NCBI RefSeq assembly: GCF_042477335.2
Contig: NC_091255.1
Span: forward strand, 37,488,501 to 37,552,500
Length of the DNA stretch: 64,000 nt
Direction: 5' to 3'
Source of the DNA: Ovis canadensis
Lineage: Eukaryota; Chordata; Mammalia; Artiodactyla; Bovidae
In this document: positions 1 to 12,900 of the stretch, in pieces
Numbering within the stretch: position 1 is the first letter of the stretch
How the letters are laid out: each line of letters begins with the position of its first letter
Notes under the pieces: generated by a model
Database searches by the model: none
What the model was told of the DNA's origin: nothing
What the model saw: the letters and a program-made list of their open reading frames with translations, nothing else
Translations under genes and position numbers: made by a program

Positions 1-863
1 TGCTTTCTTATCATTTGTGTGTTCACTGGAGTAGCACTTCTAATTTCCTTCAAGAACCTTTCCTTTGTGTTCACAGCTGCGCTGTTTGGGGCAAGAAGCC
101 TAGCTTTCAGCCAGTCTCAGCTTGTGACATGCCTTCCTCACTAACCTTAATCATTTTTAACATTTGACTTCAAGTGAGAGATATGTCTCTTTCTTTCACT
201 TGAACACTTAGAGGCCTTTTGTAGGACTACGTTTCACTGTTTGTGTCTTGGGGAAGAGTAAGGCCTGAGGAGAGGGAGAGAGATGGGAGAATGGGCAGTT
301 GGTGGAGCAGTCAGAAACACACATTTATTAAGTTCAGCATTTTATATGGGCACAGCTCACAGCACCCCCAAACAATGACCATGGAGACATCAAAGGCCAC
401 TGATCACAGATCACCATGACAAGTGTGACAACAATGAAAAAGCTTGAAATATTGTGAAAATTACCAGAATGTGACGCAGAGACACGCATGAAGTGAGCAA
501 ATGCTGTCGGAAAAAATGGCGCCAATAGACTTGCCCGATGCAAGCTTGCCATAATCCTTCGATTTGTAAAAAACGCAGTATCTGCAAAGTGCAACAAAGA
601 GAAGCACAGGAAAATGAGGTGTGCCCATAGAATAAAGAGTTTATGTTTGCGTGAACATGGAAAAATATGTAGAAGGATACACTGCAAGCTGTTAGCATGA
701 AGACCACTTTCCTGGTTCAAGGAAAAAAAAAAAGTCGACAGTATCAACCTAATAAGAAGGGGTTTGAGCCCTCCCTCCCCGCACCAAGTGAGCCTTCTTC
801 CAGGGAGCTTGGGGTCTTTACTGTCTCAACTGTAAGTCTTCTACAGCCCACTCTTTGCCTTAG
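1..863 (+). other. GLP2R: GLP2R intron (3' part) upstream of the first visible exon
   Basis: No exon is recognisable here: the residues preceding the first visible GLP2R exon do not appear in any frame. It ends in an acceptor with a T/C-rich tract and TAG at 861-863. About 310-635 looks like an old interspersed repeat (separate entry). Confidence 0.75.
310..635. repeat. Old interspersed repeat, family not assigned
   Basis: The stretch resembles an ancient mammalian repeat, probably DNA-transposon derived, with phrases I recognise from other mammalian loci such as GCGCCAATAGACTTGC and AACGCAGTATCTGC. I cannot name the family or give exact ends. The 137-residue reverse open frame over it has no protein-like character. 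Confidence 0.4.
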
Positions 864-933
864 GTGCTGGGGAACCAACAGGAACAAGAATATCTGGTGG
901 ATCATCCGAGGACCCATGCTGCTCTGCGTAACG
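864..933 (+). CDS. GLP2R: GLP2R exon: end of ECL2 and start of TM5
   Basis: The acceptor TTAG ends at 863 and the donor GTGAGG starts at 934. The exon opens with the third base of a Gly codon and then reads 23 codons, [17 protein letters not shown] and onward to CVT. The Cys is the conserved loop-2 cysteine that pairs with TM3 in class B receptors. Remembered human sequence differs at only a few positions. Confidence 0.93.
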
Positions 934-3900
934 GTGAGGACCACCCCACCCACCCTTTTCCCTCTCTGAGCTCAGCAGCTGTGTAGGACCCCACCCCCTT
1001 CCCTGCCTCCCGTCAAATTCTCTGGCTCAGAAAGAACCTGGGCCAGAGCCCTCGAGATGAAGATGCTGAGCCGTGGTTTCGATCTGTTGAACGAGAAGAA
1101 ACAAGTAAGAGACTCCCCTTGGGTGCTGTGTCGTGGCAGCAGTAAGTGTGCCATATAATCCCCTCTCCCACGAGAAAGAAACTTCTTGTTTTGGTTCAGG
1201 ACCTAAATCCAGGCTCACGCTCTAAGCCTCTCTCTCTCTGGGTTTTCAGACTATGTAAGGAAACCCGTAGTCAGCTCGGTGACCCCCTATCAACTGTCTT
1301 CGATGTGGACAAGCCCTGGGGCCGCAGGGTCTTCAATCATGGACAAGTCCAGGGACAGCAAAGCTATGGGCCTGGATTTCAACACTATTAGCAGGAGAGA
1401 GGGGAGACTAAGGAAGCTTCTTTTAGAGGGGGGAAAAAATACAATCAATCACTATTAACCCAAAACTGTGCTGAGGGTTAGAGTCAGTTGGTGACGCCAC
1501 TCTGAGACCTTGCAGAGGAAGGGCCTTTATTTCTTTAAAACATACATATTTACTTATTATTTTTGGCTGCACTTCATTGCTGAGCATGGGCTTTCTAGTT
1601 GCAGTGAGTGGGGCTACTCTTTGTTGCGGTGTGCAGGCTTCTCATTACGGTGGCTCTTCTTGGCTCAGGATCTAGGTGCTTGGGCTTCAGTGGTTGCAGC
1701 ACGTGGGTTGTAAAAATGAACGAGTGAGCAGATAAAGAGAAATTCCCCTCCAGCCACCCTTCACCTTTAGTGTGCCCTTCCTTAAGCAGGGCTCTTAGGA
1801 ATGGAGTGTTTTAACCCAAAGGAGTAGTTCTAATGTAGGTATTTTAATCCATGCAGCAGGAGCAGAGGGGGTTGAGGGGGCTGACAGGGTGGCGGGGAGG
1901 CAGATGAGTTTTGGGTTACATGACAGTAAACTCTGAACCCCCACCTTGCTACAACTACCCCTGCCAACCTGTAGACCCAGATCTGAGCATGGCAGCTGGG
2001 TGGTGCCAAAGAAATGTCACCAAGAACAGTACATTTGACTGTATGTATTCTGTGAGAGGCTTTATTTTCCTGGACTCCAAAAATCACTGCAGATGGTGAC
2101 TGCAGTCCTGAAATTAAAAGACGCTTGCTCCTTGAAAGAAAAGCTATGGCCAACCCAGACAGCATATTAAAAAGCAGTGACATCAGGTCCATCTAGGACC
2201 TTTACCAACAAAGGTCCATCTAGTCAAAGCTGTGGTTTTTCCAGTAGTCATGTATGGATATGAGAGTTGGACCACAAAGAAGGCTGAGCACTGAAGAATT
2301 GATGCTTTTGAACTGTGGAGTTGGAGAAGACTTTTGAGAGTCCCCTGGACAGCAAGGAGATCAAACCAGTCAATCCTAAAGGAAATCAGTCCTGAATATT
2401 CATTGGAAGGATTGATGCTGAAGCTGAAACTCCAATACTTTGGCCACCTGATGTGAAGAACTGACTCACTGGAAAAGACTCTGATGCTGGGAAAGATTGA
2501 AGAAAGGAGGAGAAGGGGATGACAGAGGATGAGATGGTTGGATCGCATCACTGACTTGATGGACATGAGTTTGAGTAAGCTCTGGGAGTTGGTAATGGAC
2601 AGGGAAGCCTGGTGTGCTGCAGTCCATGGGGTTGCAAAGAGTCGGACACGACTAAGCAACTGAACTGAACTGAATTGAATGCATTCTGTATTGTCTAGGG
2701 CTGGAAAAAGAGCCTTATATGTTTGGGATCCTAAGTGTCCCACGTCTGGTCACAGAATCCAACAGAAGTTGGTTTGGTTCTTCAAAAAATGCCCTCCTTC
2801 AGGACCCTGGTGGCAGAGTGGATAAGAATGCGCCCACGAATGCAGGGGACACAGGTTCAATCCCTGATCTGGGACGAGTCCACATGCCGCGAAGCAACGG
2901 AGCCCACGTGCCGTCACTGTGGAAGCCTGCACTCTAGGGCCTGGGAGCTGCAGCTACTGAGCCCCCATGCCCTAGGGCCTGTGCGCCGAGGGAGGGAAGC
3001 CACCGCAATGAGAAGCCTGCACACCACAACACGAAGTAGCCCCCACTCACTGTAACTTGGGAAAGCCCGCACACAGCGATGGAGACCCAGTGCAGCAAAA
3101 AAAAAAAACTTGTTAAAAAAAAATGTCCCCCTTCAGCCCCTTTCCAGATGGTGTACAGATGAGAAACCGCTCTATCCCACTGTGACTGCTGAGCCCTGAG
3201 TCCTGGGGCACCAGGATGGATGGAGGTTCTGTGGTCCACTAGGCTGGTGTTTCATTCCGTGTCAGTGGTCGATGCCCATTTTCTCTTGTCTGGTCTCTGG
3301 AAGACGCAAAGAACAATGAATCAAAACGCTCATCACAAACCTTCATTTCCTACGAGACAGTCCTGGTTGAAATTAATTCCCTGAAATACGTGCCTTTCCC
3401 TGTTAGGCTTACGGAAAAATGCCCAAGTTCAACAAGCCACTAAGCCAAGGACACAACGTTTTCTCTTTGTGATGAAAAACAGATATCCCATTAAAGGGGA
3501 TAAAGTACTTGGTTACACTTAGTTTGCCTCTAAGTGTTCTGTTACTAAATATTCCTTGGCTGGGAATTTCCCTTCTCCCTGTTGGCTTGCAGCTTGGATA
3601 CATAGCCTCTTGCCTGAAAACCTGTCCTCTTAGCTTTGAGTATCGATTTTCCCCAGGCCAATAAGACAAGTAATAACAGGTACATGTTGGATTCTTCAGC
3701 TTGTGTTTTAATCTGTGGTTTGAGACAAGGACATCAGTATTGTGTTGGCTCAATGTCTATAGAGACTTTATTCCATTAACTGTAACCTGACCACCATCTC
3801 TATGGGCTCTTTCTCCATTGCATAGAGGCATTTTAAAGTCTTTTCTATTTTACTTATTTTTATTTTTAAAATTTTTTGGCAATGTCTTGTGGCATGTGGG

Positions 3901-6900
3901 GGTCTTATTTCCCCGACCAGGGATGGAACCTGTGTCCCATGCATTGCAAGGTGGATTCTTAACCACTGGACCACCAGGAAAGTCCCTCAATAATTTTAAT
4001 TAAAAATAGTAATGTACATGTCTGTTTGCCTTTCTCAGATGGCTATTGCGGTGGGTCTCCCAGAACCAGAAGGATAAGTGACTCTTTAGAATCCTCTCCA
4101 GGCTCTCAGTTGAGCTGGCCTTTGGGAGAGAGGTGATTACCCTGACTATTAACTGCCCCATCCCATTTCCATGGACAAGGATCTGATGGCTGGGTCTAGG
4201 GTGACCTTGATATTCATAGTCACATAGAGTCGATCACTTACTCATATCTGCTTTTTTTTCAAGGTCAATTTCTTCATCTTCCTGAAAATTCTCAAGCTTC
4301 TCATTTCTAAGCTCAAAGCTCATCAAATGTGCTTCAGAGATTATAAATACAGGTGAGTGGCCTGAGGTCAGTACTGAACAGTCAAAGTTTATTTTGACCC
4401 CTTCTGGCTATTCTGGCTAATGTCCCAGGAAGGGGGAAAATGGCATTCGTATGTTTCTCTCCTGAGATGATGGTGTCTGTGAGAGCCCCTCAGAAAAAAG
4501 TGTCAGGGTGTCATGTAAGGCTTTTGCTAAAGATCGAGGACCTTCTGGTCCCGTGAAAATGAAGTCAGTGGTGAGTAATCAAGGGCACACACATTCCCAG
4601 GAGGAAACTGTGAAAAATGCCCCTAAGAGTGGGTGGTTTGCAGGGACAGGAAAGAATCACATGGAGGGGAGCTGGACAGTTGCCTTGTTTGAGGTAACAG
4701 AATAAAAGACAGCGTAACTCAGATGCCCCTGGAGAAGGAGATGGGAACCCACCCCGGTATCTGTGCCTGGAGAATCCCATGGACAGAGAAGCCTAGGGGG
4801 CTACAGTCCATGGGGTCACAGAAGGGTCGGTCATGGCATAGCAGCTGAACAACAACAACTCAGAAGAGAGTATTTGGGTGTTTTTAAGACCTTGAGCTGG
4901 AGAAGGCAATGGCAACCCACTCCAGTACTCTTGCCTGGAAAATCCCATGGATGGAGGAGCCTGGTAGGCTGCAGTCCATGGTGTCGCTAGGAGTCGGACA
5001 CGACTGAGCAACCTCACTTTCACTTTTCACTTTCATGCATTGGAGAAGGAAATGGCAACCCACTCCAGTGTTCCTGCCTGGAGAATCTCAGGGACGGGGG
5101 AGCCTGGTGGGCTGCCGTCTCTGGGGTCACACAGAGACGGACATGACTGAAGCGACTTAGCAGCAGCAGCAGCAGCAGCAAGACCTCAAGTAATATGATC
5201 ACAAATTTTTGGAGCCCAAAGAAGTACATTTTTAACACAGTCATGCTTTCTCTGGGACTTTTGCTGCATCCCTTGTTCTGTTTCCATGGCGACCACAGTC
5301 CCGTCTCACAGTGTCAGATCGTGGGTGATTACTTACCTCTGTGTTGCTGTCAATCAAATGCTGAATGAATGTGAGACAAAGGTCCCCCTCCCCTCCTCTT
5401 TTCCCAGTTATTCTACTTTCTATAGCATGTGTGTGCTTCTTGGGGATTCAGTGTTTTAACCCAAAGTTTTGCTCAAAACCTAAGAGATTTTAGTCCACGT
5501 GGCAGACCAGGGGCAGAGATGTGTGTGAGAGTGGCTGTATAGCTGGACTTCTCCCTCTCTAAGGCCAGAAGCCACCCTGAGCCAGGTGTGCTGGGAAGGT
5601 CGCTTTTCATTTTTCCGACAGACATTCAGTGAGGGTCTATGGTGTGCCGTCACTGTTCTTCAAGTAAAAGGAAAATAGGATGGGGACCCCATCTGTGAGG
5701 AGCACACATTCCAGCTCGCCAAGGATGGGGATGTGGGTGTAGAATGAATCAGGAGGGCCGATGCTGACCTTCACCCTGGATTGACCTTGGGCAAGTCGCT
5801 TGGCCTCCCCAGGTCTGCTTTTTGGTGTGTCACCTGGGAGAGTCACCCCAGACCCATCCTTAACTTGTGATGAGGGTTCAAGGAGGTCCTAAGTAGACGC
5901 AATGAATAGTATTTGCCTGGGGTTTCCAGACCCCAAATCCTATCAGCCAAACCCCCTACCCTCCGGAGTTCCAGGAGCATAAACACATACAGTTCAGGAC
6001 CAGGCAAATATATACAGTTGTTGGCTCAGATATTATGCAAACCCCCATTGCTGGGGGGTAGTTGGGCTGGCTTGGACCACACAGAGCTATGTGTCTTTCT
6101 GGGCCCCTCTGGCCAAGCCTCCAAGTGGCTGACAGCCTCTCTGGCCCTTTTCCCAAGGCTAAGCGTCTCACCCCTCTCTGAGGGTGGAGATCCAAGGCCA
6201 AGAGCAGGGCTTCTCCCCTCTACCCTGCCTGGGTCCATTCACTGGGGAATCCTCTCACTAACCAGGCACCGGGGAAACCCAGTCACCATGAAAACCCATC
6301 AGAGGACAGCACTCCCAAGAGGCAGAAACAGGGGCAGACAAGTGTCAAGGCACCACCTTTCACACAGACAGAGTGCCTAAACCCTGCCAAAGCCCACCAT
6401 GGACCACTGGGTCATCCCTGAGCTGCAGACCCTCAGTGGCCCCCATGATAGCTTTCCATCCTGGCTATGTTAAGCATCACCAGATAGCCAGCCCCAAAGC
6501 CCTGACTCATGAGTCCCTCCACTGGGTATTAGATTCAGTATCGAGGCATGGAGCCCCACCACATGGACTTCTTTTGGGTGGGGGGTTCTTTTGCTGGGTC
6601 TTTGTTGTGGTATACAGGTTTTCGCTAGTTGCGTGGGGGGCTTCTCTTGTTGTGAGCACAGGTTCTAGATTGCAACCACTGGACCACCAGTGTTCCCTGC
6701 CCATGGACTTCTTGCAGGAGAGTTCCTAGAAGATTCTGATACACAGTCAGAATACACAGACCATGGGACCAGATGCATGGAATTTTCTGGCTGGACCATG
6801 AAAAGTATGTTTCTAAGCAGCCTGACGTCCTCTTTTCTAAGCTCTTCTCTAGAGTTATCCAAGACAATGTCTCTCAAACTTCTCTTTTCTTTTTTTTAAA

Positions 6901-9900
6901 AAAACATTTACTTATTTTTATCTATTTGCAGTGGGTCTTAGTTGTGGCACACGAATCTTTGATACATCATATGGGATCTTCCATTGCAGCACGAGGACTC
7001 TCCAGTTGTGTCTTGTGGGCTCTCGAGCACGCAGGCTCCATAGTTGTGCTTGAGCTCAGTTGCCCTGTGACATGCAGAGTCTTGGTTCCCTAACCAGGGA
7101 TCGAACCCACAGCCCCTGCATGGCAAGGCAGATTCTTAACCACTGGACTACAAGGGGAGTCCCCAGGGATCTGTCTCTTGGGCCACCATATTTTACCACC
7201 TGGTCCAGGGAATTGTGCCCTTGCCCATCTTTCTGTCTGAGCAGTGCTAACTCCTTCATTTCTAAGTGCTGGGAGGGCTGCTTCCCGTCACCCCAAGGGA
7301 AGCACACTCAGCTCATACTGCCCTCCCCCATGTTGGCAGGTCCTCCTCTTCCACGTCCCCCTCTACTGGGGCCCCTGCAAGGATGAGGAGAAAGGGGTGA
7401 TGACGCCAATGCATTTTGTCCAAACTCTGGTAGGAACAGTCCGGCCTCCAACTCTCCCAGGTTTTCGAGAACTTTCAGAATGTAGTTCTCAAGATTTGGA
7501 CCCCCTCCAGGAGTATATTTTAGGAAAGTTTAAATTAGACACACTTGAGACTCGCCAAAGAGGCAAGTTGCTAGGACTCCAGAACCTTCTGTAATCCTAT
7601 CCCTCATTCCCCGGCTTCCATCATTCAAGCAGTAAATTGTAACCAGCCCAGCTGCATGGTCTGGCAAAGGACAACTGAGGCAGACCTGGAGAGAGAGCAG
7701 TGTCCCTGGATTGTGGACAGACTCCAGTAGACCCTCAGCTTGGAGGGAGTTCTCTGTTCCTTGTGGTTCCCGGCACAGAGGTGACACGCTCCTCCTAGAT
7801 AAATGATCTTAACTTTCTGTGTGATGCATGGGGCAGGATTCTTAATGAACTTATAAAGGAGAATCATGTCTTTTTAAAAATTTATTTTTATTTTATTTTT
7901 TAAAGTACATAACTTTAAAAAATATATTTATCTGTCTTTGGTTGTGATGGGTCTTCGTTGCTGTGCCTGCAGATTTCTCTAGTTGTGGAGAGCAAGGATT
8001 ACCCTCTAGTTACAGTGCATGGGCTTCTCATTGCACTGGCTTCTCTTGTTGTGGAGCACAGGCTCCAGCAGTTGCAGCTCAATAGTTGTGGTGCCCTTAG
8101 TTGCCCTGCCTCATGTGGCATCTTCCTGGACCGGCGATCAAACTGGTGTCTCTTGCATTGCAAGGTGAATTCTTAACCACAGGACCACCAAGGAAGCCCA
8201 GAACGATTTGTTAGTGAACTTATAAAGGACTTTCAGAAAAATGTCACAAATGGAAGACAAATTGATCCAAGTCACTGAGACTGTGAGCAACCTGAGGGAG
8301 AGATGGCTTCTTTAAAAATAGTGACAACTAAATGTTATTGATTATGCTTCACATATCAGGTATGGTTTAGTCTGAGGGTTGGCCCCATGTTAGTTAGTCC
8401 TTAAAATGGCAATGTTAGGAATTATTATTAATAATAATATTTGTATTATTATTTTAACATTGCATATGATAGTAGTAGTATAATCCTTATTTGTACAGGG
8501 AGAGAGGTTAAATAATTTGCCCAGGGCCACATCGCTAGTAACTGGCAGTGCTGGGATTCAAACCCCGGCCCCAGGTACTGTCTTCGAGTCCCACTGCCTT
8601 TGGCCCCAGCTCCTCCTCCTACTCTCTGTACTTACTCACGTGTCCAGAACAGATGCCCAATAAATATTTGTTGAAGAGTTGCTGCTGCTGCTAAGTCGCT
8701 TCAGTCGTGTCTGACTTTGTGCGACCCCAAAGACGGCAGCCCACCAGGCTCCTCTGTCCCTGGGATTCTCCAAGCAAGAATACTGGAGTGGGTTGCCATT
8801 TCCTTCTGCAATGCATGCATGCATGCTAAGTCACTTCAGTTGTGTCCAGCTCTGTGGGACTCCAGGGACAGCAGCCCATCAGGCTCCTCCGTCCACGGAA
8901 TTCTCCAGGCAAGAATACTGGAGTGGGTTGCCATTTCCTTCTCCAGTTGAAGAGCTAACTGACTGCAATAAACGAAACCATTAAAATAAATAAGCGACTG
9001 TAGATGAAAACGGGGCATAAACACAGTTCAGAAGAGGAGCTGCTACAGGTACTTATGGATTTTCATCCAAACAGAGATGTAAATAGTCTTTTGTCCAAAG
9101 AGAACTCAGAATCATATGAGGAATGGGAAATTCCTTTGGAATATGCACAGAGAGATAGCAGTTACTAAAATGACCCAAAAAGTCATTAGAAGATGATCAT
9201 TCCTTAACAATTCTTCCATGCTAAGCGTGGGGACCTTGGACTGGATTCTGGAATGTGTAAAGAACGTTATTGGAAAAGCTGGTGAAAATCTGGGTAAAGT
9301 CTGGAGGATAGTTATTGGCCACGTGCCAACACTGGTTTCTTAGTGCTTAGTTTCAAAGGTCCCATGGGTCTGTAAGATTTAAACATCAGGGGAAGGGAAG
9401 GGTATGTGGGAATTCTCTGTGTGATCTTTGCTACTTTTCTGTAGATCTAAAAGTGTTGCAAGATGAACAGTTTTTTTAAAAAACATAATGTCATAGCATG
9501 GCCCTGAGAATAAGTTGATGATAAGACATGCATGAAAGTATGTGTTATTAAAATCCAAAATAGGGACTGCCATGGTAGTCCAGGGACTAAGACTCTGAGC
9601 TCCTCATGCAGGGAGGTATGGGTTTGATCCCTGGTCTGGGAGCTAGATCCCATGTGCCACAACGAAGACTCAATACAGCTAAATAAATCTTTTAAAAAAA
9701 ATGACCCATAAATAAATACATACAAATTTTAATATTTTTATAAATAAATAAGTATTTTTTAAGTAACTCAGAGCAAGGGTCAAAGACTCACATGCCTGCA
9801 AGGGCCAAACAGTCTCTTTGGGTTGGAGAAACCGTGTTCCCTCTAACGGCTGTAGATGCCGATCGGCAACAAGGAACTGGGGTCCAGCCTGGCCGGATCT

Positions 9901-12900
9901 CCCCACTTTTCAAAAGAAGCTGGACATCTGGACCTCTTTGCTTGAAATCTCATTATTTAAGGGCGGCTCCAATAGCAAAGATCACTACCTAGCATAAGCA
10001 AAAGCTGTCAGCAGGTCACATATAAGCCATGGATGCCAATTTGCCACCTCTGATTTAAGACGCTCCTGGAAATTAGAGAAACAAGCAAAACCCGAAACTC
10101 TTGACATAGTCTCTGCTTGGGAACACCTTAATGTGGCTCAGCTAAGTGAGCGTGCACAGGTGGGTGTGGGAGCTCTAGTAGGCGTGAGCTCGGCCCAGGA
10201 GGATCACCTAACCGGTAGCTGCATCTCAGATTCTCCATGCCTCGGTCCCGGGGATCTGTCCTGGGACGCTCAGCCCACGTGCTGGGGGTGGGGGGCGTCC
10301 CTCTCCTTGGTGACTCCTGCTCAACTCTTATTGGCTGTAGGTCCTTTTAGGGTGCAAAGGTGAGGGTTTTCATTTCACTGAAAACATTCAAACACAAGAT
10401 TCGTAGTAGATGCTCTCTCTTGGATAAAATTAAACCTCCCTGAAGATACTGCACATGGGGGCTGCTGACTCTCTCTGTTCCCACACCATTTTTTTTTTTT
10501 TTTACTTCAAGATGCAGCATGTGGAATCTTAGTTCCCTGACCAGGGACTGAACCCCTGCAGCAGAAGTGCAGAGTCTTAACCACTGGACTGCCAGGGAAG
10601 TCCCTCCACATCTTTAACTCCATGGGTTTTTATTCAGTGAGGAGAAAGGAAACTTCTCCTAGTCTGGCCCTTTAAGACAAGTGACTTGGGCAAAAAAAAA
10701 AAATCATTACATTTAAGCTCTTTTTTCCCCAAATGTGTATCAGACAGTAGCTTTGTTTATGCCCCAAATGTGAGTCACCTTTGCTCATGTAGTTAGTTTG
10801 AAATTAAGCTGCTCAACAGTGAAGAGAAGTTGTTTCCAAATGTGGCTGCTTGATATCCCACGGGGAGTCCTTTACAGATCCTCATTCCCTGGACCCAACC
10901 TCCAGAGATTTTGATTCAGGGGGTTGATATGGGGCCCATGAAGCTGTATTGAGAGCCAACCAATAATATATATATATATATACATATATTTTTTTTCCCC
11001 CAAAGCTTTGTAGGAATTCTCATAGCCCATTTGGGAACCACCGGTATGCGGTACGGAATGTCTGGGTCCCAGCTGTGTATTTGCATGTGGGTGGTACAAA
11101 GGAATGTTTGTCTTTTTTGTGTAGAGTGTATACAACAGCGGTGTCCACACGGTGCTTTTTACGAGAAGGATCAGTTTCTCATTTCCTGCTGCCCTCGCTG
11201 TCGGGTTGGGAGCAGCATGGGGACAGATGATGAAATCCTGCTTGTAGTGTGCAAGGCCTGAGTGTGAGGTCAGAAGCCCTGCTTCCGGGCTGGGAGGTAC
11301 CACTTAGTGGCTGTGTGACCCTGGGCAAGTCATTTTCTTTCCCTTCTCTGGCTCTGTAAGGCATTGACGTTGAAGTCCTGACTAGAGAAAGAAGTAGAGA
11401 CACTTGGTGGCCAGGTAATAGAATCTTGTTGTGTAATGTCCCAGGGGGACACTCATGTACATGTAAATATACCCATCAAACACAACGTTAAGATCTGTAG
11501 GTATACCATAATCTGTATGGGGGGGATCCATTCATCCATCTAATTCATGGTTTTGAGCATCTTCCATGAGTCAAGTGTGGGGATGCATCTGTGAACAAGA
11601 CCATACTGGCTCTTAGGGCATTCAATGTGTATGTACCCAAGGAGACAAACAGAAAAACCAACTACTTATCAATACGATTAGAGCTACCCTAAAGGGCTTC
11701 CCTGGTAGCTCAGCTGGTAGAGAATCCCCCTGCAGTGCAGGAGACCCCAGTTCAATTCCTGGGTTGAGAAATTCCCCCTGGAGAAGGCATAGGCTACCCA
11801 CTCTAGTATTCTTGGGCTTCCCTGGTAGCTTGGATGGTAAAGAATCCACCTACAATGCGAGAGACCTGGGTTCAATCCCTGGGTTGGGAAGACCCTCTGG
11901 AGGAGGGCATGGCAACCCCACTCCAGTATTCTTGCCCGGAGAGTCCCTATGGACAGAGGAGCTTGGCGGGCTGCAGTCCATGGGGTCACAAAGAGACACA
12001 ACTGAATGACTAAGCACAATCAGTACACAGAAGAGGAGAAAAGGTTGCCTGTCCCCAGGGTGGCTTTCATGACACCTGTTCGGTTGTTATTTGCAGATTG
12101 GCTAAGTCCACGCTGGTCCTCGTCCCTTTATTGGGCGTTCATGAGATTCTCTTCTCTTTCATCACTGATGATCAAGTTGAAGGATTTCCAAGACTTGTAC
12201 GACTCTTCATTCAATTGACTCTGAGCTCCTTCCATGTAAGTAGATGTCTGAACAAGGACTTCTTGCCTTTCTAGGAAGCCTAATGCCTTTGATCCATACA
12301 GACTCAGAATTTTGAGAGCCTGCAGGTGGAAAAAAGTAATGGCAGGATTGATCAGCTAGGGCCTTTTAAATTAGGAGGGTGTGGTGAGGGAAATGTTGCT
12401 TTGATCTTGCCAGCATGACTTGGTGACTACAAAAGGGAAAGTGGTTTGCTTCCTGCTCTGTAATAGTTGGCGTGACTCACAGTCATTTTCTCTGCGAGTG
12501 TCAGCATGGAGTCTTTCATTAAGTGCCTATTTTTGCTGGGTTCTCTGCAGAGCTTGTGCAAAATGAACAGTGAGTAGAGACCAGGAGGCTCTTGAACCTT
12601 GACAGTTGTGTGGGAGCTGAATCTAGAAACAAGATGCCAGCTGTGGTTGAGGTACCTAGGTGTTTTGCTCATCCATTGCTTAAATTGTCATCCATTACTT
12701 AGTGGATTAAAATGACAGTCATCTTTATTACTTCTCATGATTCTGGGGGGCAGGAATCCAGGTAGGACATAGCAGGTCTGTCTCAGGTCTCTTTCATGGG
12801 ATTCCTGGGCTGAACTTTCTAGATGACTTCCCCACTCATCTAGAGCCTAAGCTTTGCAGACCCAGATGGCTGAGGCCGGCTGAAGTGATTTTCTGTGCTG

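Larger units (their letters stand above)
934..4263 (+). other. GLP2R: GLP2R intron with CHR SINEs and a BovB fragment
   Basis: This 3.3-kb intron holds a CHR SINE near 1535-1705, a BovB 3' end at 2060-2680, a CHR SINE at 2798-3123 and another at 3845-3988. The rest looks unique, with no exon-like segment. It ends in a T-rich tract and AAG at 4261-4263. Confidence 0.85.
4353..12096 (+). other. GLP2R: GLP2R intron, 7.7 kb, repeat-rich
   Basis: The intron contains BovA elements at 4731-4850, 4899-5181, 8680-8945 and 11694-12016, CHR SINEs at 6560-6700, 6888-7164, 7870-8199, 9562-9701 and 10489-10605, MIR-like fragments near 8330-8600 and 11250-11380, and a TA repeat at 10967-10988. Between these the sequence looks unique; 5250-6540 and 7170-7860 hold no repeat or exon I can name. 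Confidence 0.8.

Noticed and set aside
4899-5181. tRNA genes suggested by A/B-box-like sequence in many places
   Set aside because: All such sequences lie inside BovA, Bov-tA or CHR SINEs derived from tRNA; none forms an intact tRNA with a CCA-ready acceptor stem that I can see.
5158-5181. (CAG)n as a possible coding triplet expansion
   Set aside because: It is the standard triplet run at the start of a reversed BovA2 SINE within an intron; the (TGC)n at 21664 is the same thing in the other orientation.
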